DNA of 21,022 nucleotides, from positions 1 to 21,022 of the forward strand of contig DATNPH010000250.1 of assembly GCA_036703315.1 (NCBI GenBank), read 5' to 3'. The notes beneath the pieces were generated by a model. It worked only from the letters and a program-made list of their open reading frames with translations, did not search any database and was not told the origin of the DNA. How positions within the stretch are numbered: the first letter of the stretch is position 1; every line of letters starts with the position of its first letter. This document shows, one piece after another, positions 15,301-21,022 of this stretch. This DNA comes from DATNPH01 sp036703315. GTDB lineage: Bacteria; Cyanobacteriota; Cyanobacteriia; Cyanobacteriales; Coleofasciculaceae. A program made the translations under genes and the position numbers.

Positions 15301-16676
15301 AACTCACCAAGACGCTGCTGGGGATTGGCGACAATAGCCTCTAGCAGCGTTTGGAAATGTCCCAGCATCCGGGTAATGGTGGGGTGATCAAATAAATCAG
15401 TGCTGTAGATTACCTGTCCTCTAAGACCCTCATGAGACTCCCACATGTGGAACTCCAGATCGAACTTAGCGCTTGGGTTGTCGAAGTCCATCCGCGAAAG
15501 CGTTATCCCAGGCAACTCCAACGCCTTGATTGGCGTGTTTTGCAGGCTAAAAACGACTTGGAACAAGGGATGGTAGCTCAGGTTGCGATCTGGATGCAGT
15601 TCCTCCACCAGCTTCTCAAAGGGTAAGTCTTGATGGGTATAGGCTTCTAGCGTTACCTCCCGTACCCTGTTAAGCAGTTCTAGAAAGGTTGGGTTGCCCG
15701 ATAGGTTGGTACGCAGCACCAGGCTATTGACAAAAAAGCCAATTAACCCTTCAATTTCACGACGGTTGCGGTTGGCGATCGCAGAACCGACTACAATATC
15801 CTCTTGCTGCGTGTAGCGGTAGAGTAAGGTTTGGAACGCCGCTAAGAGGGTCATGAACAGAGTCATCCCTTGCCGCTGCGAGAGTGCTTCTAGTTCGTCA
15901 CTCAGGTTTTTTTGTAGCTCTAGAAATTGCGTTGCCCCTCGGTAGGTTGGAGTAGCAGGGCGAGGTTGATCAGTGGGCAAATTTAGTAGGGGGAGATTGT
16001 CTAGCTGCTGCTTCCAGTAAGCTAACTGAGTCTCTAGAACCTCACCCTGTAGCCACTCGCGCTGCCAGTCGGCAAAGTCTGCATATTGGATGGGCAGTTC
16101 CGGCAAGGGTGATGGGTTGTTGTTGGCAAAGGCTGTGTAAAGCGTTCCGAGTTCCCGAATTAGCACTCCAATAGACCAGCCATCACAGATAATATGGTGC
16201 AGATTCAGCAGGAGTATGTGTTCTGACGAGGCTAGCTGTAGCAGCATTACTCGCAGTAATGCTTCGGAGGATAAATCGAAAGGACGCGATCGCTCCTCGG
16301 TTGCCAGTCGTCGGGTTTCAGCTTCCTGTTCTGCTGCGGGTAGAGAACGCAAATCTACCACTGACAGGGGTATGGTTAAGGAAGGAGCGATTACCTGAAC
16401 GAGTTGCCCCTCCAGCATCCTCAAGGTGGTACGCAAAGCTTCATGACGACGCACGATTTCGTTGAACGCCTGCTCTAGTGCCGCTAACTTGAGCGAACCT
16501 GTCAGGTGAAGTGCTGCGGAAACATTGTAGAAGGTACTGCCTGGGAATAGGCGATCGAGAAACCACAACCGCTGCTGAGCAAACGATGCAGGGAAGACAA
16601 AGACTTCTGCTTCTTCAGACGTATTGAGTTTTTCCTCAGCCGCCGTGAGGGAATTGTCGGAAAAATACTGGCTCAT
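12303..16676 (-). CDS. Single-module NRPS (C-A-PCP-TE)
   Basis: 1457 aa. The condensation domain (about 26-460) has FPASFAQQRLWFLDRL and the active-site HHIICDG (160-166). The adenylation domain spans about 493-1065, with A3 YTSGSTGKPKG (703-713), A5 NAYGPTE (835-841), A7 YKTGD, A8 GRIDEQVKIRGFRIELGEIE and A10 LPNGKVDR. The peptidyl carrier has DNFFESGGDSLL with phosphopantetheine Ser1115. The type I thioesterase (about 1175-1450) has GWSFGG with Ser1245, Asp1272 and His1431. The ten-residue code reads D-A-F-T-I-A-A-V-W-K by alignment to PheA from memory, closest to known Phe codes. All catalytic motifs are intact. The module has a condensation domain but no visible upstream donor module, so it needs a partner elsewhere or acts as a starter on an acyl donor. 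Three dispersed-repeat insertions are in frame (listed separately). The product is unknown. Confidence 0.93.
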   Translation of the reverse strand: MSQYFSDNSLTAAEEKLNTSEEAEVFVFPASFAQQRLWFLDRLFPGSTFYNVSAALHLTGSLKLAALEQAFNEIVRRHEALRTTLRMLEGQLVQVIAPSLTIPLSVVDLRSLPAAEQEAETRRLATEERSRPFDLSSEALLRVMLLQLASSEHILLLNLHHIICDGWSIGVLIRELGTLYTAFANNNPSPLPELPIQYADFADWQREWLQGEVLETQLAYWKQQLDNLPLLNLPTDQPRPATPTYRGATQFLELQKNLSDELEALSQRQGMTLFMTLLAAFQTLLYRYTQQEDIVVGSAIANRNRREIEGLIGFFVNSLVLRTNLSGNPTFLELLNRVREVTLEAYTHQDLPFEKLVEELHPDRNLSYHPLFQVVFSLQNTPIKALELPGITLSRMDFDNPSAKFDLEFHMWESHEGLRGQVIYSTDLFDHPTITRMLGHFQTLLEAIVANPQQRLGELPLLTQSERHKLLVEFNENQSKIQNPKSKIEQCFHQLFEEQVERSPDAIAVVFEDEQLTYRELNNRSNQLAHYLQKLGVSPEVLVGICLERSVEMIVGLLGIFKAGGAYVPLDPTYPQERLNFMLEDAQVSILLTHSALASLLKEGWGESQHGLTVVCVDEDLEQHSVNLSPYPSPTRRGEPDSPLPLQGTGALVRRAGGVRSSLSEQYCDSDANAYGMATPSAQHSQENPTSRVTPNNLAYVIYTSGSTGKPKGVLVEHQGLCNLSQAQIQTFNLQPTDRILQFASLSFDASIFEIVMALRTGATLYLARKESLLPGSALLQLLRNNAITHVTLPPSVLAVLPAQELPALRTIISAGEACSTHIVRRWASGRRFFNAYGPTEATVWSTVAELSDNSEKPSIGRPIANTQVYILDSHLRPVPIGVPGELYIGGDGLARGYLNQPELTTFAFIPNPFSDKQGARLYKTGDLAHYRPDCNIEFLGRIDEQVKIRGFRIELGEIEALLNQHPAVREAIAIAKDVSGNKRLVAFVVPNSRSGFNQDATGTCESADKPASTNPKSKIQNLKSNDLRHFLKAKLPEYMIPSAFVMLETLQLLPNGKVDRRALKALSTDKTELAEDFIAPRTPTEEAIAKIWAEVLKCDRVGIRDNFFESGGDSLLAVHLIAQIDKQLKQDLPLSALFLNPTVEGLASILGQQADSIPWSPLVPIQPAGSKPPFFCVHPIFGVIFPYYQLAYCLGYDQPFYGLQPLGLDGEHPPFTRIEDMAAHYIEALRKVQPEGPYFLGGWSFGGLVAFEMAQQLLSSGHQVALLAILDTLAPVSGNIPSFGDGFKFLLTTVTRYIWSFFLDYFYLVTAPNKHKSNNFTSRFPTFNKLLRSLLTNEFWHSILGEAVIANVIPQESRQQLLNELKIRPILRIYQANSKAALNYVPQVYPNSITLLRTSSQSSIAHQDLTLGWSKLAEEKVDVHWVGGNHLTMLRKPHVQVLSEQLKACIEIKRQK
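13603..13635. repeat. GATTTTG heptamer tandem repeat inside the NRPS gene
   Basis: About 4.7 copies of the heptamer GATTTTG (the first copy is GATTTTA). On the coding strand they read as the low-complexity peptide NPKSKIQNLKS (about residues 1015-1025) in the adenylation C-terminal subdomain. Heptanucleotide tandem repeats are a known class in heterocystous and related cyanobacteria. Confidence 0.75.
13636..13699. repeat. Imperfect inverted-repeat element inside the NRPS gene
   Basis: Arms 13636-13650 and 13685-13699 are complementary at 12 of 15 positions. They begin GTAGAGGCGGGTTTA, a sequence reminiscent of dispersed cyanobacterial palindromic elements. It adjoins the heptamer tract at 13603-13635. 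Together they add about 30 residues (roughly 993-1025) that standard adenylation domains lack. Confidence 0.55.
14613..14798. repeat. Dispersed repeat cluster inserted in the adenylation domain
   Basis: This 186-bp stretch encodes about residues 627-688, which fit no adenylation motif and lie between the VCVDED segment and motif A3. It contains a perfect hairpin (14762-14771 with 14775-14784, loop CGT) within GC-rich sequence of the type that reads PSPTRRGE when translated. A second piece near 14636-14660 reads AYGMATPSAQHS. Both are typical of translated cyanobacterial dispersed repeats. The frame is kept throughout. Confidence 0.7.
15213..15244. repeat. GATTTTG heptamer repeat at the C-A linker
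   Basis: Four perfect copies plus four bases of GATTTTG. On the coding strand they give QSKIQNPKSKIE (about residues 478-489), exactly in the flexible linker between the condensation and adenylation domains. Confidence 0.8.
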
Positions 16677-16803
16677 AAGCTGTTGAGCGGCTCTTCTAAG
16701 TGTGTTGATATTTTATTGCTACTTCGTTATAACAATAGTAATAACTTTAATAAATTTTGCTAATTTAATGAGCGCACACCTCAATATGAGGTTTAGAAGT
16801 AGT
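16677..16803. promoter_or_regulatory. AT-rich divergent promoter region (NRPS / toxin-antitoxin)
   Basis: This 127-bp AT-rich stretch separates the NRPS start (minus) from the antitoxin start (plus). Both promoters should lie here. No single -10/-35 pair is convincing, so none is placed. Confidence 0.4.
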
Positions 16804-17028
16804 ATGTACACCTTGAAAATCAGGCAAATTGGCAACTCTTTAGGAGCAGTATTTCCCAAAGAATTACTGCAAAAGTTGAATATTCAGGAAGGGGACAAGA
16901 TTTATCTGACAGAAACTCCTGATGGAGTTCGGATTACTCCCTACGACCCTGAATTTGAGGCGGCAATGCAGGCTTTTGAGAAAACCCGCAAAAACTACCG
17001 AAATGCTCTTCGAGAATTGGCTAAATGA
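16804..17028 (+). CDS. AbrB/MazE-type antitoxin
   Basis: 75 aa from ATG 16804. The frame is open upstream to 16702, but that stretch is hydrophobic and unlike the family, and MYTLKIRQIGNSLG is the natural N-terminus. Residues 1-45 form a swapped-hairpin AbrB fold (IRQIGNSLGAVFPKELLQKLNIQEGDKIYLTE), the DNA-binding part of this antitoxin class. The charged helical tail (AMQAFEKTRKNYRNALRELAK) should bind the toxin. Its last codon and stop overlap the toxin start (ATGA), so the two are translationally coupled. Antitoxins of this kind repress their own promoter, here probably in the divergent region shared with the NRPS. Confidence 0.88.
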   Translation: MYTLKIRQIGNSLGAVFPKELLQKLNIQEGDKIYLTETPDGVRITPYDPEFEAAMQAFEKTRKNYRNALRELAK

Positions 17029-17423
17029 AGGAGCCACGCTGGGTGCCAGAATCAGCAGTAATAGCTATACATGAAGAATTAATTGCAGAGCATGGAGGAG
17101 CTATTGGCATCAGAGATTCTGGATTACTTTCAGCGAGTTTAGCTAGACCTAAGCATCTATTTGCTTATAGTGATACTGTCACTTTGTTTGATTTGGCAGC
17201 AGCGTATGCTTATGGTTTGGCAAAAAATCATGCTTTCGTTGATGGCAATAAGCGAATTGCTCTTGTTGTTATCGATATTTTTTTACGTCTAAATGGATAC
17301 GAGTTGGTTGCATCAGAAGCAGAAGCAGTGATAAAGACAACCAATCTGGCAGAAGGAATAGACGATCAGGATTCTATAGCAGCTTGGATTGCAGCGAATT
17401 CTCAAGAATTGGGTTTGGAGTAA
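17025..17423 (+). CDS. doc: Doc (death-on-curing) family toxin, Fic fold
   Basis: 132 aa. The catalytic Fic/Doc motif is HAFVDGNKR (69-77), matching the Doc form HxFxD(A/G)NKR. N-terminal features include EELIAEHGGAIGIRDSGLLSASLARP (18-42), typical of Doc. Known Doc proteins phosphorylate elongation factor Tu and stop translation; that activity is inferred here. All motif residues are present, so the toxin looks active. Starts within the antitoxin stop (4-nt overlap). The antitoxin is AbrB-type rather than the classical Phd, a combination found in many bacteria. Confidence 0.93.
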   Translation: MKEPRWVPESAVIAIHEELIAEHGGAIGIRDSGLLSASLARPKHLFAYSDTVTLFDLAAAYAYGLAKNHAFVDGNKRIALVVIDIFLRLNGYELVASEAEAVIKTTNLAEGIDDQDSIAAWIAANSQELGLE

Positions 17424-17436
17424 ATTTGCGATCGCT

Positions 17437-17934
17437 ATGACTAAAGCACAGACGGAAATGACGGAGAACTCCGGACTATACGAGACAGACTTTTATGCCT
17501 GGACGATTGAACAAGCTAAATTTCTCAAAGATGGTGTCTGGGATTGCTTAGATATCTCAAATTTGGTTGAGGAGATTGAATCGTTGGGCAAACAACAGCG
17601 ACAGGAGTTGAGGAACCGTTTGGGGATTTTACTAGGGCATCTGCTCAAGTGGGAGTTTCAGCCTAGTCATCGCTCTAAAAGTTGGTTGGCGACAATTCGG
17701 GAACAGCGTCGCAGAATTGTAGATTTACTTGAGGAAAGTCCCAGCTTGAAACCTTACTTTCCTGAAGTGTTGGAGAAAGCCTACCAGGATGGAGTAGACC
17801 TAGCTGTTCGCGAAACCCCTTTGAATTACAAAGATTTTCCCCAAGAGTGTCTTTACAGCTTAGAGCAGGTATTAGACTCCTCATTTTTCCCAGGTCAAAA
17901 ACTTGAGTCAGACCCCAACTGGGATAGAGACTAA
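17437..17934 (+). CDS. DUF29 family protein
   Basis: 165 aa from ATG 17437, 13 nt after doc; ATG 17458 is a possible later start and a longer frame begins at 17389 inside doc. The sequence matches the DUF29 pattern: LYETDFYAWTIEQAKFLKDG, LDISNLVEEIESLGKQQRQELRNRLGILLGHLLKWEFQP, RSKSWLATIREQRRRI, and a helical C-terminus. DUF29 proteins are common in cyanobacteria, often near mobile or toxin genes, and have no established function. Proximity to the toxin-antitoxin pair suggests cotranscription, not a role in it. Confidence 0.88.
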   Translation: MTKAQTEMTENSGLYETDFYAWTIEQAKFLKDGVWDCLDISNLVEEIESLGKQQRQELRNRLGILLGHLLKWEFQPSHRSKSWLATIREQRRRIVDLLEESPSLKPYFPEVLEKAYQDGVDLAVRETPLNYKDFPQECLYSLEQVLDSSFFPGQKLESDPNWDRD

Positions 17935-17973
17935 ATATGATAAAAGACTTCTGTTTCCTCAGCTTTCATTTTG

Positions 17974-18600
17974 TTACTCTTGCTGTTCGGGAAGTGCCCC
18001 AACTCTAAAAACCTGTTCAGCAGTCAATTTTAACTCTGGAAACGCTGGCGACTCGATGCAGTCAGCACCCCTAAACTGACTCACCTGGTACTCACCCTCA
18101 ACCAATGAGTAAACGGAGATGGTAGGTTGCTTGGGGTTGCCAATAAATCGCCTACCGCCTAATCCCAGGTAATCAACAATCCAGTATTCCGGAACACCCA
18201 TTTCTTCATAATCTGCTACTTTGAGCAGGTAATCATCTCGCCAATTGGTACTGACTACTTCAATTACTAGGGGTATTGATGCACCTTGAGTAACAGTTGA
18301 AGATTTTTTCCATAACGGTTCCGCTGCTAGATTAGCCCGATTTAGTATTAGCACATCTGGTAAATAACCTGATTCTTTTTCTGGCGGCTTGACTAGCGCT
18401 TGATTGGGTATGAAGTAGGGAAGATTTAATCGGTCAAACTCCACAGTCAGTTTTGTTGCCAAAAAACCTTTGACTTCCTCATGTTCACCTGTTGGCTGCA
18501 TTTCAATAATTGTCCCGTCATGCAGTTCGTAGCGTCCCGTTTCTGGTTTCCACTCTAGAAATTCTTCAAATGCGATCGGTTTGGGTAAGGCTTGAGTCAT
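17974..18600 (-). CDS. Uma2 family protein (second copy)
   Basis: 208 aa from ATG 18600 (MTQALPKPIAFEEFLEW); eight more residues are possible from 18624. The nuclease-like core is GYLPDVLIL (PD Asp), then IPLVIEVVSTNWRDDYLLKVADYEEMGVPEYWIVDYLG. The substitution of Val for Lys after the Glu-x site is usual in Uma2. It is longer than the copy at 3822-4382 and clearly diverged from it. It converges with the DUF29 gene, 39 nt apart. The function is unproven. Confidence 0.87.
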   Translation of the reverse strand: MTQALPKPIAFEEFLEWKPETGRYELHDGTIIEMQPTGEHEEVKGFLATKLTVEFDRLNLPYFIPNQALVKPPEKESGYLPDVLILNRANLAAEPLWKKSSTVTQGASIPLVIEVVSTNWRDDYLLKVADYEEMGVPEYWIVDYLGLGGRRFIGNPKQPTISVYSLVEGEYQVSQFRGADCIESPAFPELKLTAEQVFRVGALPEQQE

Positions 18601-18824
18601 GGCTTGCTGCTTTCCCAGAATCAATGTTGTTCTGATTTTAGGCTATTGGTGCTGTGGAGCTGATTGAGAGAGGGGCGCTCGCCTGTACTGGTCGCCCTTG
18701 TGCGAGCGGAAAGGAAAGAAGGCGAGAATCGTTGCTTTCTAGAAGCGATTGTCTCTAAAGATTACAAAAGTCCGGATAGTTAAGTGACACGCGAGTACCT
18801 AAGGGAATAACTATTTGTAATTAA

Positions 18825-18832
18825 CTTAGGAG
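18825..18832 (+). promoter_or_regulatory. Shine-Dalgarno of the lectin gene, partly in a short hairpin
   Basis: TAGGAG (18827-18832) lies 7 nt before a GTG start and decides it, since no ATG exists near the repeat-proximal N-terminus. CCTAAG at 18798-18803 can pair with CTTAGG at 18825-18830 and partly hide the site. Confidence 0.55.
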
Positions 18833-18839
18833 ACTTTCA

Positions 18840-19880
18840 GTGAGTAAGATAGTTTTCTCTGATCGCAACGGTGCAATTTATGCGGTTAGCCGAGAGGGAG
18901 ACCTTCTTTTCGGACGCGACAACAACCGAGATGGAACTGGTGATGTTGGTTTAAGGTCAGTGATCGGTAAAGGCGGTTGGGCTGACCTACTGAACGTTTT
19001 TTCAGGTGGTGATGGAATTATTTATGGAATCAGCCGAGATGGGAACCTTCTTTTCGGGCGTGACAACAACCGAGATGGAACAGGTGATGTTGGTTTAGGT
19101 TCAGTGATCGGTAAAGGTGGCTGGGATAAATTGAAGTTTGTTTTCTCAGGTGGTGATGGCAGCATTTACGGGGTATCCCCAGAAGGGAACCTTCTTTTCG
19201 GACGCGACAACAACCGAAATGGAACAGGTGATGTCGGTTTAGGGTCAGTGATCGGTCGTGGCGGCTGGGCTGACCTACTGAATGTTTTTTCAGGTGGTGA
19301 CGGGATTATTTATGGAATCAGCCGAGAGGGAAACCTTCTTTTCGGGCGTGACAACAACCGAAATGGAACGGGTGATGTCGGTTTAGGGTCAGTAATCGGT
19401 CGCGGTGGCTGGGATGATATCAGAACTCCCCAAACACCCAGTGTCCCACTCAAACCCGCCTTTCCTATCACAGCCTCTAGGCATGATGATGTAGCTGGAG
19501 GACATATGGAGACGAGTATTACTCTCTACAATACGGGTCGCATGGATGGGGTTACAAGAACCTGGACAAATGTAGATTTTAGTGGCTTTACTGGAGGCGT
19601 GTGTGTAGTACTCATTGGTGACAATAATCATCGCTTGTGGGTTTCAGGACTACACACCTACGGTGTCGATGGAGATAAAATTCCCTTTAAAGTTAGCGAT
19701 AGAACCGAAGGCTGGGATGAGCAAGTTCCTCAGGAATTGCTCAACCAAGTCAGAGGGGTTGCAATTGTTCAACGACACGCGCCAGACCCTCGTCTTCCAG
19801 ATTGGCTGAAAACTGCTGGAGAAGCTCTTGAAGAAATTAAGCCTATCATCCAAGCAATCGCTTTAATAGCAGCTGCTTGA
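18840..19880 (+). CDS. Tachylectin-2-like beta-propeller lectin
   Basis: 346 aa from a GTG start with TAGGAG upstream. Residues 5-194 contain four consecutive 48-residue repeats (starting at 5, 53, 101 and 149), each with NLLFGRDNNR, GTGDVGLGSVIG and GGW, followed by VFSGGDG-IYGIS. This matches the tachylectin-2 blade, a GlcNAc/GalNAc-binding propeller. Tachylectin-2 has five blades, so this one has four or completes the ring with another copy or the C-terminus. Residues 209-346 form a different domain (GGHMETSITLYNTG, TRTWTNVDFSGFTGGVCVVLIG, LWVSGLHTYGVDG) and end in a hydrophobic helix (ALEEIKPIIQAIALIAAA). I do not recognise it. There is no signal peptide. A role in glycan recognition or defence is inference. 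Confidence 0.85.
   Translation: MSKIVFSDRNGAIYAVSREGDLLFGRDNNRDGTGDVGLRSVIGKGGWADLLNVFSGGDGIIYGISRDGNLLFGRDNNRDGTGDVGLGSVIGKGGWDKLKFVFSGGDGSIYGVSPEGNLLFGRDNNRNGTGDVGLGSVIGRGGWADLLNVFSGGDGIIYGISREGNLLFGRDNNRNGTGDVGLGSVIGRGGWDDIRTPQTPSVPLKPAFPITASRHDDVAGGHMETSITLYNTGRMDGVTRTWTNVDFSGFTGGVCVVLIGDNNHRLWVSGLHTYGVDGDKIPFKVSDRTEGWDEQVPQELLNQVRGVAIVQRHAPDPRLPDWLKTAGEALEEIKPIIQAIALIAAA
18852..19421 (+). repeat. Four 144-nt near-identical blade repeats
   Basis: Repeat units begin at 18852, 18996, 19140 and 19284. Long stretches are identical at the DNA level between units, including silent sites, and units 2 and 4 are the most alike. This indicates recent amplification or gene conversion. Confidence 0.85.
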
Positions 19881-19906
19881 TAGGGCACATAAACTATAAA
19901 CGCTAG

Positions 19907-19939
19907 TTTAGTAGGATAGGTATTGCTTATCCTACTAAA
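19907..19939. terminator. 12-bp stem after the lectin gene
   Basis: TTTAGTAGGATA (19907-19918) and TATCCTACTAAA (19928-19939) form a perfect stem with a 9-nt loop, 27 nt after the lectin stop. The T run at the stem base on the minus strand suits termination of the minus-strand gene at 20144, and a bidirectional terminator is likely. Confidence 0.5.
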
Positions 19940-20143
19940 AAGTTGCGCTCATCATTTCATTTTTCTTGGCTTTCTTTGTTTAGGGAGGATAGCTTCATGC
20001 GACGACTCTCACGAGAGATTGGTAATAAGGCTGGAGCTTTACTTTGAGTCTTGCTGTTTTTCAAACTTAAACTACTTTGGAGAGTTGTGCCATTGCCTGC
20101 GATCGCTTCGCTTCATGCAAACCTATCAAGGGCAGGTGTAGGC

Positions 20144-20569
20144 TCAAGATGGGAGTGATTGAACTTGTAATTGTTTCAGCAACTGATTGATGATGAGTTT
20201 AGCAACATTACCTGAATGCGCCACTGCTTGCAAACGTGACAAGACATCCGCACTTATAGGCAAATCTAACTCAGCTACACCTATCGAACTCAAAGAATCA
20301 GCTGCCGTCAGGGTCAACTCGTCATCTTCCACTTGAATCATTTCCAGCAGTAGTGGAACTGTCTGACGTGCATCCCCCCAGTCTAGAATCTCGGCACAGC
20401 GCTCCTGCCAAGGCTTTGAGCGATTTTGCCAAGAAGACTTGAGAGCATTCCAATCCTGTGTTGTCAGTTGTTTAACCAGCTCACAGGCATATAAGCTAGC
20501 GTCATCAGCCCAATAGTCGTCTGAGAAATCTTGGCTCAAATATGCATCTAACTCTTGAAAAATCGTCAT
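20144..20569 (-). CDS. Small acidic protein with HEAT-like helices (uncharacterised)
   Basis: 141 aa, acidic, rich in Leu, Gln and Trp, with predicted short helical repeats. RSKPWQERCAEILDWGDARQTVPLLLEMIQVEDDELTLTAADSLSSIG looks like one or two HEAT-type repeats. There is no signal peptide or membrane segment. I do not recognise a family; small immunity-like or adaptor proteins have this composition, but nothing supports a specific role. It starts 25 nt after the stop of the damaged gene to its right on the same strand, and the two may have been an operon. Confidence 0.7.
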   Translation of the reverse strand: MTIFQELDAYLSQDFSDDYWADDASLYACELVKQLTTQDWNALKSSWQNRSKPWQERCAEILDWGDARQTVPLLLEMIQVEDDELTLTAADSLSSIGVAELDLPISADVLSRLQAVAHSGNVAKLIINQLLKQLQVQSLPS

Positions 20570-20594
20570 AGTACCACCGCCTCAAAAATTTGAA

Positions 20595-20967
20595 TTAAGC
20601 ACTGCTCACTGTAATCCGTTGCTCTCGACAAGTGCGCTCATAGGTTGCCGCCAAGTCAACTGGCAAGCAAATCTCACCACGCAACCATAGGGGTAGAGTT
20701 GGCAGAATACTGCTGATCGCTAGTTCTTCCTGCCAGATATCCAAGCTTGGCTGTCCATTGCGCTCGATCGCTCGATCTTGCGATCGCATACAGATTCAGT
20801 TTGGCTGAAGATGCTTTGCCCTCGGTGAGACGTGCTAATAATTCACCATGCAAATTTGCCTGCCTTGTGGTGACAACATCAACAACAATTAAACCAATTC
20901 CCTGCCGCAAATAAGTTTTACACTTGGAAACAAACGCTGCACGATGACTAGCGCAATCTTTGTTAGC
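20595..20967 (-). pseudogene. Truncated, frameshifted hypothetical gene (C-terminal part)
   Basis: Two minus-strand frames form one protein. The first part runs from 20967 (ANKDCASHRAAF) through KCKTYLRQGIGLIVVDVVTTRQANLHGELLARL to LNLYAIA. The rest continues in another frame as IERNGQPSLDIWQEELAISSILPTLPLWLRGEICLPVDLAATYERTC, to the stop at 20595. Near 20775-20778 a single extra base accounts for the shift: the homologous protein would read AYR-AIERNGQ. The 5' end is cut off by an in-frame TAG at 20968-20970, while relatives have a long N-terminal part. It resembles a common cyanobacterial conserved hypothetical family, by memory only; I cannot name it. Confidence 0.6.
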
Positions 20968-20986
20968 CTAAAACTCGCAGGGGTTG

Positions 20987-21019
20987 AGAAGTCGGGTTGG
21001 TTGAAGAAACCCGACTTCT
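20987..21019. repeat. Palindromic repeat at the window end
   Basis: AGAAGTCGGGTT (20987-20998) and AACCCGACTTCT (21008-21019) are perfect inverted arms with a 9-nt loop. The motif resembles dispersed cyanobacterial palindromes. It starts 20 bp beyond the truncated edge of the pseudogene, which could be its insertion site. Confidence 0.6.
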
Positions 21020-21022
21020 GGG

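Noticed and set aside
18676..18708. CGCTCGC/GCGAGCG inverted repeat between the Uma2 gene and the lectin gene
   Set aside because: Only 7-bp arms around a 19-nt loop and no T run; not enough to call a terminator or operator.
19923..20141. 72-aa plus-strand ORF
   Set aside because: It begins inside the terminator hairpin, has no ribosome binding site or recognisable pattern, and its end is made of HIP1-like sequence.

Overview
The window looks like a piece of a large, repeat-rich cyanobacterial genome. The octamer GCGATCGC (the HIP1 motif of cyanobacteria) recurs through most of it, for example at 3758, 4432, 7353, 8789, 9425, 13375 and 15774. It also carries heptamer tandem repeats, two Uma2-family genes, a DUF29 gene, a KirBac-type channel, CbiT next to CdsA, and an NRPS. 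This lineage assignment is inference from those traits. No rRNA, tRNA or CRISPR array was seen.

Layout. (1) 1-2964 differs from the rest. A strong hairpin element is followed by a cysteine-rich reading frame without a start codon, then a complete rifampin phosphotransferase gene (rph) with a perfect AAAGGAGGT ribosome binding site. No HIP1 octamer was found here, and the protein is Bacillus/Listeria-like, so this is probably an acquired block. It abuts an IS5-type transposase remnant (2965-3621, minus) that has an internal stop and a missing C-terminus. (2) 3822-12021 is mostly chromosomal housekeeping: an Uma2 protein, ychF followed by a small phage-holin-superfamily membrane protein on the minus strand, a proline-rich small ORF, an Orn/Lys/Arg decarboxylase-family PLP enzyme, cbiT, cdsA, a KirBac-type potassium channel, and an HD-domain phosphohydrolase converging on it. 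(3) 12303-16676 (minus) is a one-module NRPS (C-A-PCP-TE). Its reading frame has absorbed several cyanobacterial dispersed repeats in frame, including an insert of about 60 residues between adenylation motifs. (4) 16804-18600 holds an AbrB-type antitoxin and Doc toxin pair with overlapping genes, a DUF29 protein, and a second Uma2 protein. (5) 18840-19880 encodes a tachylectin-2-like beta-propeller with four nearly identical 48-residue blades and an unassigned C-terminal domain. (6) The right end has a small uncharacterised protein and a truncated, frameshifted gene remnant beside a palindromic repeat.

There is no single large operon. The clearest functional units are ychF with the holin-like gene (26-nt gap), the antitoxin/toxin pair (4-nt overlap), and cbiT-cdsA in tandem but separated by a hairpin-rich leader. 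The observations most worth following are the rph block with its cysteine-rich frame, the repeat insertions inside the NRPS, and the recently amplified lectin blades.
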